A stretch of DNA of 64,000 nt from Methylomarinum vadi (GTDB lineage Bacteria; Pseudomonadota; Gammaproteobacteria; Methylococcales; Methylomonadaceae), in assembly GCF_000733935.1 (NCBI RefSeq), contig NZ_JPON01000001.1, positions 1,488,001 to 1,552,000 of the forward strand, written 5' to 3'. Positions within the stretch are counted from its first letter, which is position 1. Each line of letters starts with the position of its first letter. Positions 9,753-19,989 of the stretch are shown here, one piece after another. A program made the translations under genes and the position numbers. The notes beneath the pieces are model-generated. The model saw only the letters and a list, made by a program, of their open reading frames with translations, searched no databases and had not been told where the DNA came from.

Positions 9753-10373
9753 GTGGCGAGTATTTTAATCTATTCAAAAAACCATCAATTATTTGCCAAA
9801 TACGCCAAGGTTCTCGCCGATGATCATCATGTCAATCAAACCCAGGAACTGAAATCGAATTGCATGGCCGATGTCATCATCGTGGATACCGATTTGCTCG
9901 ATAATACCAATCAAGTATTCGACTTTATGCAAGAGCACCCCGCCTATTTTCTCATGACCGGCTCGCACTGGCCCGAGGAAAAACAGATCGACGCCATACT
10001 TCATGCGGCAGCCGGTTACTTTGACTTGAGCGATCCAGAAAAAATGCTGCATAAGGCAATTCATCATATTTTGCAAGGCGACATCTGGGTGCATCGCCAT
10101 TTGGTTCCCAAGGTGATCCGCTCGTTGATCCCCAGCAAACCCAGCGAAGACTCCTCGAAAAATGAACACCCATCGGCGGAGCTTCTGAAAACTCTCTCCA
10201 ACCGGGAAATGGACGTCGCCAACATGATCAGTTCCGGGGAAAGCAACAAACAAATTGCCCACTCCCTCAACATTTCCGAACGAACCGTCAAGGCCCACTT
10301 GACCTCGATCTTTCGAAAACTGAACGTACCCGACCGCCTCCACCTGGCCATTTTGTTGAAAGAAAACTCCTGA
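9753..10373 (+). CDS. LuxR/NarL-type response regulator
   Basis: The 206-residue protein has a receiver-like domain (about 1-120) and a C-terminal LuxR helix-turn-helix (about 142-203: [32 protein letters not shown]). Receiver features are weak: the usual acidic pair near the N-terminus is replaced by YSKN, although an Asp remains in VIIVDTDLL. Linker wording ([14 protein letters not shown]) resembles that of the divergent partial protein at 9081, so the two look like relatives. Two GTG starts are possible, 9744 and 9753; I chose 9753 because AGGGTG (9741-9746) sits at a normal Shine-Dalgarno distance. Target genes are unknown; the neighbouring bcs operon is a candidate. Confidence 0.8.
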   Translation: MASILIYSKNHQLFAKYAKVLADDHHVNQTQELKSNCMADVIIVDTDLLDNTNQVFDFMQEHPAYFLMTGSHWPEEKQIDAILHAAAGYFDLSDPEKMLHKAIHHILQGDIWVHRHLVPKVIRSLIPSKPSEDSSKNEHPSAELLKTLSNREMDVANMISSGESNKQIAHSLNISERTVKAHLTSIFRKLNVPDRLHLAILLKENS

Positions 10374-10446
10374 ACGGCAACAATCTCGGAACAATCCAGT
10401 GGGGGATGTTATAAAATGCCCTTATTTTGCTAACCCGACAGACACC

Positions 10447-12726
10447 ATGGACGTTATTCAACGCATCGCCGAAGAACTTTCCGTTTCCACTAAACAAGTC
10501 AACGCCGCCGTAACCCTACTCGATGAAGGCTCGACCGTCCCCTTCATCGCCCGTTATCGCAAGGAAGTGACCGGCGGACTGGATGATTCCCAATTGCGCT
10601 TATTGCAAGAACGGCTGATTTACTTGCGCGAATTAAACGATCGCCGCGAAACCATCCTCAACAGTATCCGTTCGCAAGGCAAGCTGACCGAAGACCTGGA
10701 ACGGGCGATCCTGACCGCCGACAGCAAGACTCTGCTGGAGGACCTGTATCTGCCTTACAAACCGAAACGCCGCACCAAGGCGCAGATCGCTCGCGAAGCC
10801 GGCTTGGAGCCCTTGGCCGATGCATTATTGGAAGACCGATCATTGATTCCGGAACAGGCTGCCGAAGCCTATATCGATGAGAACAAGGGGGTAGCCGATG
10901 TCGCCGCCGCCCTCGACGGCGCCCGTCAGATCATCATGGAACGGATTTCCGAGGACGCCGAGTTGCTGCAAGAACTGCGCGAACGCATCTGGAGCAACGG
11001 CATCCTGCATGCCACCGTGGTCAAGGACAAGGAAGCGGAAGCCGCCAAATTTAGGGATTATTTCGATTATCAGGAAGCGATCGACAAGATCCCGTCGCAC
11101 CGGGCGCTAGCACTGTTTCGCGGCCGCAACGAGGACTTGTTGTCTTTGACCTTGAAACCGGCCGCCGAAGACCAGGAAGAGCATCAACGCTGCGCGCAAC
11201 TGGTCGCGCGCCATATTAATGTCGGCGACACCGGCCGACCGGCCGATGCCTGGCTGGCGGAAACGGCCCGCTTCGCCTGGAAGATCAAGCTGTTCACCCG
11301 CATCGACCTGGACCTGAAACTGCGTTTGCGGGAAGCGGCCGAACTGGAAGCGATACGCGTGTTCGCCAGCAATCTGCGCGATTTACTGTTGGCCGCCCCG
11401 GCCGGACCGAAAGCGACGCTAGGCCTGGACCCCGGCATTCGCACCGGCGTCAAGGTCGCCGTGGTCGACCCGACCGGCAAATTGCTGGCGACCGACACGA
11501 TTTATCCGCATGCACCGAAAAACCAATGGGATCAATCGATCGCGACCTTGGCCAAGCTGATCGCCCAACATCAGGTCGAGTTGGTCAGTATCGGCAACGG
11601 CACCGGTTCGCGCGAAACCGATCAATTGGTCGCCGACCTGATGAAACTACACAAGGAATTGAAATTCAGCAAAATCATGGTCTCGGAGGCGGGAGCCTCG
11701 GTATATTCCGCCTCGGAACAGGCCGCCCGGGAATTTCCCGACCTTGACGTCTCGCTACGCGGCGCCGTCTCGATCGCCCGCCGCCTGCAGGACCCGCTCG
11801 CCGAACTGGTCAAGATCGACCCCAAATCGATCGGTGTCGGCCAATATCAGCACGACGTCAACCAGGTGCAACTGGCACGCAGCCTGAACAGCGTGGTCGA
11901 GGACTGCGTAAATGCCGTCGGCGTCGATGTCAACACCGCCTCCGTCTCCTTGTTGAAACAGGTGTCTGGCTTGACGCCCAGCGTCAGTGAAAACATCGTC
12001 GCCTATCGCGATGCCAATGGCCCATTCAGCAACCGTGAACAATTGAAGAAAGTACCGCGCCTGGGCGAAAAAGCCTATGAGCAAGCCGCGGGCTTTCTCC
12101 GCATCATGAACGGCGACAATCCTTTGGATGCCTCGGCCGTGCACCCGGAATCCTACCCCGTCGTCAATGCGATCATCGAGGATACCGGCAAGTCGATCCG
12201 CGACCTGATCGGCCAAAGCAGCTTCCTTAGGGGGCTTAAGGCAGCCAATTACACTGATGAACATTTCGGCTTGCCAACCGTGACCGACATTTTGCAGGAA
12301 CTGGAAAAACCGGGCCGCGACCCGCGCCCTGAATTCAAAAGCGTGCAGTTCAAGGAAGGCGTGGAAAAAATCACTGATTTGCAGGAAGGCATGAGGCTCG
12401 ACGGCGTTGTCACCAATGTCGCCAACTTCGGCGCCTTCGTCGACATCGGCGTGCATCAGGACGGCCTGGTACATATTTCGCACTTGTCAGACACTTTCGT
12501 CAAGGATCCGCGTGACGTAGTCAAGACCGGCGACATGGTCACGGTCAAGGTGCTGGAAGTCGACGTCGCCAGGCAGCGCATTTCCTTGTCGATGAAGAAA
12601 AGCACCGAAACAGGGGAGGTCCGCAAGGCGGACAAGGCAAGAAATAGTCATGCCAAGAAAACAAAACCGCAACCTGCCGCACAAAATGCGATGGCCAATG
12701 CCTTTGCCCAGGCACTAAAAAAGTAA
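10447..12726 (+). CDS. tex: Transcription accessory protein Tex
   Basis: The 759-residue RNA-binding protein matches Tex throughout. The N-terminal helical region opens with [15 protein letters not shown] and [11 protein letters not shown] YqgF/RNase H-like domain starts near residue 325 ([10 protein letters not shown]), helix-hairpin-helix repeats lie near 510-560, and an S1 domain at about 644-715 contains [20 protein letters not shown] basic, low-complexity tail follows. Tex is linked to transcription fidelity and stress survival. I use the ATG at 10447 ([11 protein letters not shown]), the family N-terminus; the frame is open further upstream to a GTG at 10399. A TATAAAAT box lies just upstream, near 10410-10417. 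Confidence 0.95.
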   Translation: MDVIQRIAEELSVSTKQVNAAVTLLDEGSTVPFIARYRKEVTGGLDDSQLRLLQERLIYLRELNDRRETILNSIRSQGKLTEDLERAILTADSKTLLEDLYLPYKPKRRTKAQIAREAGLEPLADALLEDRSLIPEQAAEAYIDENKGVADVAAALDGARQIIMERISEDAELLQELRERIWSNGILHATVVKDKEAEAAKFRDYFDYQEAIDKIPSHRALALFRGRNEDLLSLTLKPAAEDQEEHQRCAQLVARHINVGDTGRPADAWLAETARFAWKIKLFTRIDLDLKLRLREAAELEAIRVFASNLRDLLLAAPAGPKATLGLDPGIRTGVKVAVVDPTGKLLATDTIYPHAPKNQWDQSIATLAKLIAQHQVELVSIGNGTGSRETDQLVADLMKLHKELKFSKIMVSEAGASVYSASEQAAREFPDLDVSLRGAVSIARRLQDPLAELVKIDPKSIGVGQYQHDVNQVQLARSLNSVVEDCVNAVGVDVNTASVSLLKQVSGLTPSVSENIVAYRDANGPFSNREQLKKVPRLGEKAYEQAAGFLRIMNGDNPLDASAVHPESYPVVNAIIEDTGKSIRDLIGQSSFLRGLKAANYTDEHFGLPTVTDILQELEKPGRDPRPEFKSVQFKEGVEKITDLQEGMRLDGVVTNVANFGAFVDIGVHQDGLVHISHLSDTFVKDPRDVVKTGDMVTVKVLEVDVARQRISLSMKKSTETGEVRKADKARNSHAKKTKPQPAAQNAMANAFAQALKK

Positions 12727-12814
12727 AATCTGAATGCTCTGCTATACTGTGCTGTGAAAAAGTTGGGTTCCTGATTCGGGACCCAACCGGCAATGAACAG
12801 TTACAGGATACCTC

Positions 12815-13252
12815 ATGAAACAAAACAAGCGATCATATATTTCCATTGCCCTAGCCTGCCTGTTGATGGCGATGTCATCCGCAACACTGGCGGACGAACA
12901 GGAAAGTTACGGCGATACCGTAGGGCGCAAGGCATTGAACGGTTTCGCCAATCTGACCACCTCCGCATTGGAAATTCCCAAAAACATCATTAATACGACC
13001 AATCAAAGCAACGTGGCCTATGGTTTTATCGGTGGTGGCGCCAAAGGTATTCTCAATACGGTGGGCAGAATGATGGTAGGGTTGACCGACTTGATCACCG
13101 CGCCGCTGCCTACAAAACCTTACATTTATCCGTTTTATGTCTGGGACGACTTCGATGTCGACACATCTTACGGCCAGGTTTTCCGTCTGAAGGGCGACCC
13201 TGACCTCCAACCCTATCAAACAAAAGATTCCAGCTATCAAATGCAAAGATAG
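12815..13252 (+). CDS. Exosortase-system-associated protein, TIGR04073 family
   Basis: A 145-residue secreted protein with a signal peptide (about 1-26, ending ATLADE). The body (GRKALNGFANLTTSALEIPK, then GGAKGILNTVGRMMVGL and DLITAPLP) matches the small TIGR04073 family found in genomes with exosortase/PEP-CTERM systems; its biochemical role is unknown. An AGGA lies about 6 bp before the ATG. A strong intrinsic terminator follows, so it is probably a single transcription unit. No exosortase or PEP-CTERM protein was recognised in this window. Confidence 0.8.
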   Translation: MKQNKRSYISIALACLLMAMSSATLADEQESYGDTVGRKALNGFANLTTSALEIPKNIINTTNQSNVAYGFIGGGAKGILNTVGRMMVGLTDLITAPLPTKPYIYPFYVWDDFDVDTSYGQVFRLKGDPDLQPYQTKDSSYQMQR

Positions 13253-13262
13253 GCCGAGTGAG

Positions 13263-13293
13263 CGGTAGGGTTCGCCGCGTACCCTACCGTTTT
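13263..13293 (+). terminator. Intrinsic terminator after the TIGR04073 gene
   Basis: CGGTAGGGT (13263-13271) pairs perfectly with ACCCTACCG (13281-13289) over a 9-nt loop and is followed by TTTT. It lies between the convergent ends of the TIGR04073 gene and sbcC, and terminates on the plus strand. Confidence 0.85.
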
Positions 13294-13309
13294 AGAATTC
13301 ATTCGCCCT

Positions 13310-16300
13310 CTAGGCCGCCGGTTTCAACCCGCTGAAGCCATTGGGTTTCTTGAACATTTCAATTTGCGTTTTCACGCGTTTCTTGACGCCTTCCACATGG
13401 GAAATGATTCCGACTAATTTGCCATGCGTTTTCAGGCCCTCCAGTGCGGTCATGACCAGATAAAGCGACTCGGCGTCCAAATTGCCGAAACCTTCATCCA
13501 GGAACAGCGAGTCCAGCGCGTGACCATTGCTGGCGCTTTCCGCCAAGGCCAAGGCCAAGGCCAAACTGACGACAAAACTTTCTCCGCCGGATAACGTTTT
13601 CGGTAGGCGACGGCTGTTGCTTTGTTTAGTGTCTTCAATACTCAAGGCAAACCCATGTTCGCTAGGCTCCTGCCTGACATAGTAACGTCCGCTGATTTTC
13701 TCCAAAATTTGGTTGGCTTGCGACAACAGGCGGGCGATCATTTCTTGCTGCACCTTACGCCGGAACGGCACGGCATTTTCATCGGCCATCAAGCGCATAT
13801 CGGCTTCGCACTGTTCCAGCACCGCCTTTTTCGCCTGAAGTTGTTCCTGCAAGCGGGCGAATTTTTCCTGCATGCTTTGTTGCTTGTTGAGCTTGTCCTG
13901 CAAAGAGCGAACTTCCAGCTCGGCAATATTCAGCTTTTCCTGCTGTTGCTGATGTTGCTGCTGAAGCTCGTCACCCGTCATAGTGCTCAAGGCCAACGCG
14001 CGTTCTTCCTGCAAGCGATTTTCCAAACGCGCGATGTCGCCCGACAACGTTTCCAATTGTGTCGATTGCGCCTGCAGTTGTTGCTCGATCTCTTGTTGCC
14101 GGGCTATCAGAGCCAGGGCTTCTTTTAATTCATCGACTGTGGCGAATGGGCTATCGGCCAACTTATCTTGCAAAGCTTCGCTGATTTTCTCCAGTTCCTC
14201 TTGCTGAGTTTCCAACAACAGCTCTTTGTCGGCGATTAACTTCTGCTTTTCGACCAACGCCAGATGCAGTCCGACCCCTTCCTCGGCTTGCAACATGGTC
14301 GACTGCTGTTGCAATTTATGATTCAGCTCGTCCACATCTTCCTGACAAATGTCCACTTTTTCCTGCAGGGATTCAATTTCCTCACACAGGACTTTTTGCC
14401 GCATCAAACGCGACTGATATTCCTTTCGCCGCATATTGAGACGATCGAACAAGGCGTCTTCCTGCCCCCTGGAAGGTAACGATTCGTCCAGCGCGCTCAA
14501 TTGTTTTGCGACGGTTTCCGCCAGTTCCTTTTCATCGACCTTGCATTTTTCGTAGGCTTTTTCCATTTCCACCAACTCGCGCGGCCGATTGTCCCATTCC
14601 TGATCTAATTGCTCGTGGGTTTGTTTCAACTGTTCCAGCAAGGCTTCGTTTTTCTCGATCTCCGCTTCGGCCCTTTCGATGCCCAGATGCAGCTTAGTGC
14701 ATTTCTTGATCAATCGATTGATATCGACCAACTGCCGTTTTTCCTGCTTGAGCAATTTTTTCATCAGCGACAAGTTATCGATATCTAATCGGGAACTGGC
14801 AAGATTAAGGCGATTGCTCAAAATACGCCATTGCGAGCGTACCCGCTGCAAGCGATTGTCTTTATCGACACGCTCTTGTTCCTGTTTTTGCGCTTCCTTG
14901 ATTTGGAGTTTGAGGCTGTCCGAGCGGGTACGCAAGGCTTGCACCTTGCCGCGTTGATCCGCCAATGCCTTTTTTGAATCACCCACGACCGGCGGACGTG
15001 TCACATAAGGATGCTTCAAGGCTCCGCATAACGGACACGGTTTTCCTTCCTCAAGCTTGTCGCGATCAATCTCCATTTTTCTCAGCAAAGCTTCATACGC
15101 CACCGCCTTTTCCAACGCTTTACGGATGTTTTCTTCCTTGGCTGTTTCCAGTTGCACCGCATTAAGCCGCTCGACCAATTCCCGTTCTTCCAGCTCAATG
15201 GCTTGTCTGCTACGGGTAAAAATGCTGAATAATCCTTTTTTTGTGATTCGGGCGTTGACCTGGGCCAATTCGAACAATTCCAGCACATCATTGAGCCTTT
15301 CCTCTTGCTCGGCTTTCAGTTCCTCCAATTCCTCGAAACTTTTGCCGTGAGTCCTGTCCTTGATGGTTTGTTGGTCTGTCGCAATTTTTTTTTGCAGGAA
15401 CTTGATGTCCTTGCTGACATTTTTAATCGCAGCTTTGTTTTTCTTCAACTCCGATGTGGTGTTTTTCGTCCATTTGGCGTGCGTTTTCTGCTTATTTTTC
15501 AGCTCCGCCAATTCATTGCGCAGACTCTTCAGTTTGCCGGTTTCCGGAAAATTATCCAGCAGTACCTTATCCGCCTCATGCTCTTGCAACCACTTGTCTA
15601 CAAAAGCCAACGCCGATGTTTTCTCTTCCAATTGCTGGCGTATCGATCTCAATAAAGCATCTTCCCGTGGGAACTCCTGCTTCAATTCGGCAATTTCCAG
15701 CTTCAATTGATCGACGACCTGCTTTTGCTCGCCGATCGTCCGTTCCGTCTCGATAGCTTGTTGGTCGACCGGCCTTTCGGCTAATTGGCGTTGCAACATG
15801 GCGACTTCGTTGCGGAAGTTTTCCAACGTCTGTTGGCTCTGAGAAACCGAACCGGCTTGTTTATCCAGCAGGTCGACATCGTCCTTAAACACCAATGCCG
15901 GCTTCAGTTCAGCGATACGCGCCAAGGTATTCCGGCTTTGCTCTTCCTCCTTCGTTAGTGCCTGGCGCCGATCATCGAGCGCCGTCAATTGCCGTTCCAG
16001 TTCGGCCAGACCGTTAACCCAACTCAATTGCTGGCTCAACTCGGCAAGTTCCGCATTCAGTTCCTCGACCTGCTCGCTAAAATCCTGTAGATCGTGTTGG
16101 GCCGCCTCCACCGCATAGGCATCCAGCAATGGCGTCGCCACGATATCCTGCTCGATTGCGGCCAGTTCCGTTTTTGACTGTTCGTATTTCTGCTCGGTTT
16201 GCCGACGATATTCCTGATAGATGTCGCCGCCGGTGATCTTTTCCAGAATATCCATGCGCTCACTATCCAGCGCATTTAAAAAAGCGGCGAAATCACCTTG

Positions 16301-16756
16301 CGCCAATACCATCGATTTGGTGAATTTATGAAAATCCATGCCGGTCAATTCGGCAATATGTTTCCGCACTTGTGCAGGAGTCTGCTCCAACACTTGTTCC
16401 TCGCCGTTCAATTGGATCAGCGTCATTTCCGGCGGCAGTATTTCGCCTTGCGGCGACTCGTCCTTACGTTTGACCTGCCAACGCGAACGGTAGCGGACCC
16501 CGGCCAACTCGAATTCGACTTGGGCAAAACTTTCTATGGTCAGTTTGGTCATCACATGCTCGGACGGTTTGTCGAAACGGTAGGTCTCACCGTACAAACC
16601 CAGGGTGATGGCATCGAGAATCGTCGTTTTACCCGAACCATTCGGCCCGGTAATGGCGAAAACGCCGGCATCGGAAAATGGTCCCTGATCGAAATCGATT
16701 CGACTTTCTCCGTCCAATGAATTGATATTTTTGAAATAAATACTCAGTATCTTCAT
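13310..16756 (-). CDS. sbcC: Exonuclease subunit SbcC (Rad50-like ATPase)
   Basis: The 1148-residue protein has the Rad50/SbcC plan: Walker A GPNGSGKT (37-44), a very long coiled coil, a zinc hook CPLC (Cys574, Cys577), the ABC signature LSGGES near residue 1053, and Walker B LFLDEGFG near the C-terminus. With the nuclease SbcD it opens hairpins and processes DNA ends. sbcD usually sits directly upstream; here the 268 bp upstream hold no gene and the next gene is divergent, so the partner must be elsewhere or absent. Confidence 0.96.
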   Translation of the reverse strand: MKILSIYFKNINSLDGESRIDFDQGPFSDAGVFAITGPNGSGKTTILDAITLGLYGETYRFDKPSEHVMTKLTIESFAQVEFELAGVRYRSRWQVKRKDESPQGEILPPEMTLIQLNGEEQVLEQTPAQVRKHIAELTGMDFHKFTKSMVLAQGDFAAFLNALDSERMDILEKITGGDIYQEYRRQTEQKYEQSKTELAAIEQDIVATPLLDAYAVEAAQHDLQDFSEQVEELNAELAELSQQLSWVNGLAELERQLTALDDRRQALTKEEEQSRNTLARIAELKPALVFKDDVDLLDKQAGSVSQSQQTLENFRNEVAMLQRQLAERPVDQQAIETERTIGEQKQVVDQLKLEIAELKQEFPREDALLRSIRQQLEEKTSALAFVDKWLQEHEADKVLLDNFPETGKLKSLRNELAELKNKQKTHAKWTKNTTSELKKNKAAIKNVSKDIKFLQKKIATDQQTIKDRTHGKSFEELEELKAEQEERLNDVLELFELAQVNARITKKGLFSIFTRSRQAIELEERELVERLNAVQLETAKEENIRKALEKAVAYEALLRKMEIDRDKLEEGKPCPLCGALKHPYVTRPPVVGDSKKALADQRGKVQALRTRSDSLKLQIKEAQKQEQERVDKDNRLQRVRSQWRILSNRLNLASSRLDIDNLSLMKKLLKQEKRQLVDINRLIKKCTKLHLGIERAEAEIEKNEALLEQLKQTHEQLDQEWDNRPRELVEMEKAYEKCKVDEKELAETVAKQLSALDESLPSRGQEDALFDRLNMRRKEYQSRLMRQKVLCEEIESLQEKVDICQEDVDELNHKLQQQSTMLQAEEGVGLHLALVEKQKLIADKELLLETQQEELEKISEALQDKLADSPFATVDELKEALALIARQQEIEQQLQAQSTQLETLSGDIARLENRLQEERALALSTMTGDELQQQHQQQQEKLNIAELEVRSLQDKLNKQQSMQEKFARLQEQLQAKKAVLEQCEADMRLMADENAVPFRRKVQQEMIARLLSQANQILEKISGRYYVRQEPSEHGFALSIEDTKQSNSRRLPKTLSGGESFVVSLALALALAESASNGHALDSLFLDEGFGNLDAESLYLVMTALEGLKTHGKLVGIISHVEGVKKRVKTQIEMFKKPNGFSGLKPAA

Positions 16757-17024
16757 AATTTATTGATTTATATGTGCCAAATTTAAACCGCACTCGGTAG
16801 ATGCGGCTTGGCTTTGGTACACATTCTTATTATTGCGCACATGATACCTTGAGATAGGTGATGAGAAAACACAAGAGGCAAAATAGCGCAAGTCCTGCCC
16901 GTTTTAATTGTTTGCTCCACTTCTTGCGGAAAGACGACCGAAAATTCCGAGTTAACGGCGTTTCGTCCTAAAATATGCTAAAAATATAGAGCAACCTCAT
17001 CGCTTAAATCTTTAACCATCCCAT

Positions 17025-18272
17025 ATGTTACTCATCATTCTACCGGCCATTTGGCTATTTTTAGTGACTGCGCTTGTGCTATGGCAGAGGCGGCTCTTTC
17101 GCAAAACCTGGCAAGAACCTTATTTTTACGAAACACCGGTTTTGCTGGAAAGCGATGACTGGGGACCGGGAGGTCTCTTTCACGCCAAGCGCTTACAACG
17201 ACTGTTACGGTCTTTGTCGGAGCATCGTGATTCGGTCAATCGCACGGCGGTGTTGACTGCCGACGTGGTGTTGACGGTGCCGGACACTCAAGCGATCATA
17301 GGCAGCGCGGCGGGCATCGGCCGAAAACATCTCGACAAAGATTTTCCAGAAATCTACCGGACCATGCTCGAAGGCATGGAACAGGATCACTTTGTGCCAC
17401 AACTGCACGGCTTGGAGCATTTACACGGCGAGGCTTTCGCCAGACTGTGCCGCGAAGGTGACCCCAGGGTCGAATCAGCCTGTCGAGATACCGACTGGTG
17501 GGACTGGGAAACGCTCGATTCCCCGCTACAAGGCCACTATGTCGATGGTAGTACGTTGCCGACGAAAGCGGTCGATCAGGCTAAAGCGAAAGAGATTATT
17601 CGCACCGCCACCGAAACATTTCAACGCTTATTTTCTCAGCCCAGTTTATCCACCGTTGCGCCATGCTATCTGTGGAACGATACCATCGAAGCGGAATGGA
17701 ACCGGCATGCCATTCATTCAATTCAAACAGCGGGGTACCGTTGCAATGGGAGAACCGAAACCGGGCGCTATGTGCAGGATAAATGCTTGATTCGAACCGG
17801 CGACAAAAACGCGACTGGGCAAGTTTATCTGGTCAGAAACGTCATGTACGAGCCGGTAGATGGCAAAAACACCGCAGATACGGCTTACCAGGAAGCCTTG
17901 CAGGCGTATCGCCAGGCATTGCCCATCACTATTTCCACCCACCGCTACAATTTCACCCGCAGCGAGGAACAATTCGAATCATCCCTTACCGGTCTGAATG
18001 CGCTATTGTCCCGTCTGTGCCGACATCTGCCTAACATACGCTTCCTATCCTCCGCCGAACTGGGTGAATCTTTGCATTATCCGGACCAACCGGTGACGAA
18101 TCATTTCAACCATAAAAATTGGCCAAAATTAAGACGAATCAATGGCCCGGCCAAGATTGGCCCCTTTTTATACCGGCTGTATTACCGCCACCCCAAACTG
18201 ACGAAACTCAGTTATTTCAGCGGACTCATCATTCCCGGTTGGCTGATCTGCCAATTATCGAGACGAGCATAG
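17025..18272 (+). CDS. Membrane-anchored polysaccharide-deacetylase-like protein
   Basis: The 415-residue protein has one N-terminal membrane helix (about 2-20). The segment ESDDWGPGG (Asp44, Asp45) and a His cluster HGLEHLH (His128, His132, His134) resemble the metal-binding motifs of NodB-type carbohydrate esterases. APCYLWN and STHRYNFTRS are further conserved-looking blocks. The motif spacing departs from classical NodB enzymes, so the substrate cannot be named. A GT2 gene follows after 16 bp, suggesting a shared role in surface polysaccharide. The first ATG coincides with the hydrophobic segment and is a reasonable start. Confidence 0.6.
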   Translation: MLLIILPAIWLFLVTALVLWQRRLFRKTWQEPYFYETPVLLESDDWGPGGLFHAKRLQRLLRSLSEHRDSVNRTAVLTADVVLTVPDTQAIIGSAAGIGRKHLDKDFPEIYRTMLEGMEQDHFVPQLHGLEHLHGEAFARLCREGDPRVESACRDTDWWDWETLDSPLQGHYVDGSTLPTKAVDQAKAKEIIRTATETFQRLFSQPSLSTVAPCYLWNDTIEAEWNRHAIHSIQTAGYRCNGRTETGRYVQDKCLIRTGDKNATGQVYLVRNVMYEPVDGKNTADTAYQEALQAYRQALPITISTHRYNFTRSEEQFESSLTGLNALLSRLCRHLPNIRFLSSAELGESLHYPDQPVTNHFNHKNWPKLRRINGPAKIGPFLYRLYYRHPKLTKLSYFSGLIIPGWLICQLSRRA

Positions 18273-18288
18273 CAACTCAATCACATCC

Positions 18289-19248
18289 ATGAAAATCAGC
18301 GCCGTCATACCCACTTATAATAATGCCGCTTTTATCGCCGCTGCCGTGGCAAGCATACGGAAACAGACTGTACCGGTAGCGGAAATCATCGTTGTCGACG
18401 ACGGCTCAACCGATGATAGCGAAGCGGTCGTCGAAAAGATCACGCCACCGGTCACTTACATCAAGCAACCAAACCAGGGACCCTCGGCCGCCAGAAACAC
18501 CGGCATCCTGGCCGCTCGCCACGACTGGATCGCCTTTCTCGATGCCGATGACCAATGGACGCCGGATAAAATCGAAAAACAAGCGGACCTGATTCACAAG
18601 TATCCCGAATTAGTCCTGGTCGCCGGCGACATGGCGGAAATCGACAGCGAAGACCGGCTAATTACCGAATCGGTATTGGCCAAACATCATTTACTGGAAA
18701 AATTTCAGAAACTGCAGGGAGGCGCAATACCCAATGCCCTGGCCGAACTGGTCAGCAAAAACTTCATTCCCACCGGCACCGTGCTGGTTAAAAAAAAGGC
18801 ACTCGAAGAGTCCGGCCTGTTCAATCGGGCGATCCGTTTCGGCGAAGATTTGGAATTGTGGGCCAAAATCGCGGCCAACCATGCCATTGCCTGCATCCCC
18901 GAGGTCCTCATGTTACGTCGCCAACATGGCAATAACGCCACCCAGTTGACCGCACCGTTGCTCGAAGACCTAGTCCGCGTCATGCAATCGCTCAGATCGC
19001 ATGCCTCGGAACAATTGCTTATCCAGGGCATCGATCCCAATCGCCTGGTCGCCCAAGCCTATGCGGATTTAGGATATTGGCACTTCGCTCAATATGATTT
19101 GGGCAAGGCGCGCCCAGCATTTGCGGCCAGCCTGAAACAACGGCCTTCCAAACGGGCCTTCATTTATTGGCTTAGTTGTTTGCTACCGGCGGGAATAATC
19201 AAAGCGCTAAGAGGCGTCAAAAATTTACCGGCCCTTCTGTCGTCCTAG
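18289..19248 (+). CDS. Family 2 glycosyltransferase
   Basis: The 319-residue protein is a GT-A fold GT2. It has the nucleotide-binding start AVIPTYNNAAFI, VVDDGSTDDS, a DXD motif in FLDADDQW (about 80-87) and an acceptor-loop region FGEDLELWAKIA. No membrane helix is evident apart from a moderately hydrophobic C-terminal stretch. It follows the deacetylase-like gene by 16 bp and probably forms an operon with it. The sugar donor and acceptor are unknown. Its end overlaps the convergent moaE stop by 4 bp. Confidence 0.88.
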   Translation: MKISAVIPTYNNAAFIAAAVASIRKQTVPVAEIIVVDDGSTDDSEAVVEKITPPVTYIKQPNQGPSAARNTGILAARHDWIAFLDADDQWTPDKIEKQADLIHKYPELVLVAGDMAEIDSEDRLITESVLAKHHLLEKFQKLQGGAIPNALAELVSKNFIPTGTVLVKKKALEESGLFNRAIRFGEDLELWAKIAANHAIACIPEVLMLRRQHGNNATQLTAPLLEDLVRVMQSLRSHASEQLLIQGIDPNRLVAQAYADLGYWHFAQYDLGKARPAFAASLKQRPSKRAFIYWLSCLLPAGIIKALRGVKNLPALLSS

Positions 19249-19697
19249 CTTTTCCGATAACCATCCGTATTTTTGTTGACCCAGCGCGATTCGCCGGATG
19301 ACAACATTTCCTTTTTCCAGAAAGGCGCCCGCGATTTTAAGGCTTCCGTGATGTAGCGGCAGGCGTCGAAAGCATCGCCACGGTGGGACGCCCAAACCGC
19401 CACCAACACGATAGGATCTTGCGGCCTGATATTGCCCACGCGATGCACCACCAAGGTTTCCAATACCTGCCAGCGTGACCCCGCCTGCTCGACGATCTTT
19501 TCCAATTGTTTTTCGGTCATGCTGGGATAATGCTCCAACATCATCCCTTTGACTTCGTCGCCCTCATTGAAATCGCGCATAGTGCCGATAAAAACGCTGG
19601 TCGCTCCATACCGGCCGGCCAATTGCGGCATTTCAGCCTGGTAGGCTTGTATTTCGTGCCAAGGGTCCAGCGCTTCCGCGTAAATCTTGATCGCCAC
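19245..19697 (-). CDS. moaE: Molybdopterin synthase large subunit MoaE
   Basis: The 150-residue protein transfers sulfur from thiocarboxylated MoaD to precursor Z to make molybdopterin. Conserved blocks visible are ATSVFIGTMRDFNEGD, LEHYPSMTEKQL, VVHRVGNI and the lysine-bearing catalytic region ASHRGDAFDACRYITEALK ending in FWKKE. The start is GTG at 19697, 3 bp after the moaD stop. The GGAGG inside the moaD codons for its terminal Gly-Gly acts as its Shine-Dalgarno sequence, so the two subunits are translationally coupled. Confidence 0.95.
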   Translation of the reverse strand: MAIKIYAEALDPWHEIQAYQAEMPQLAGRYGATSVFIGTMRDFNEGDEVKGMMLEHYPSMTEKQLEKIVEQAGSRWQVLETLVVHRVGNIRPQDPIVLVAVWASHRGDAFDACRYITEALKSRAPFWKKEMLSSGESRWVNKNTDGYRKS

Positions 19698-19700
19698 CCG

Positions 19701-19934
19701 TCAGCCTCCGGTCACCGGCGGGAAAAATGCCACAATGTCTCCTTCCTGGACCGGCGCGTCCAGCTCGACATATTCCATATTGACCGCGGCCAATACATTC
19801 TCCGGCAGAGTCTGGTGAGGGTTGGCGGCCTGCCAAACATCGCGCACACAACTGATACCTTCGGCAGAAACTTCATCATCGGCTCGCTGCAACAATTCCT
19901 TCAAGCTGGCAAAATAACGGACTTTGATCGACAT
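19701..19934 (-). CDS. moaD: Molybdopterin synthase sulfur carrier MoaD
   Basis: The 77-residue ubiquitin-fold sulfur carrier ends in FFPPVTGG, the Gly-Gly tail that is adenylated and thiocarboxylated. It begins IKVRYFASLKE, typical of MoaD. It is the first gene of moaD-moaE, divergent from moaC with 55 bp between the starts, so both promoters must lie in that short AT-rich gap. Confidence 0.95.
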   Translation of the reverse strand: MSIKVRYFASLKELLQRADDEVSAEGISCVRDVWQAANPHQTLPENVLAAVNMEYVELDAPVQEGDIVAFFPPVTGG

Positions 19935-19989
19935 TAATCTTCACTCGATAATAAAATAACAAAATTATTTATGCCGATTTTACCTGACT

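Noticed and set aside
11755-12483. 242-codon minus-strand open frame opposite tex
   Set aside because: Antisense shadow of the conserved YqgF-HhH-S1 region of Tex.
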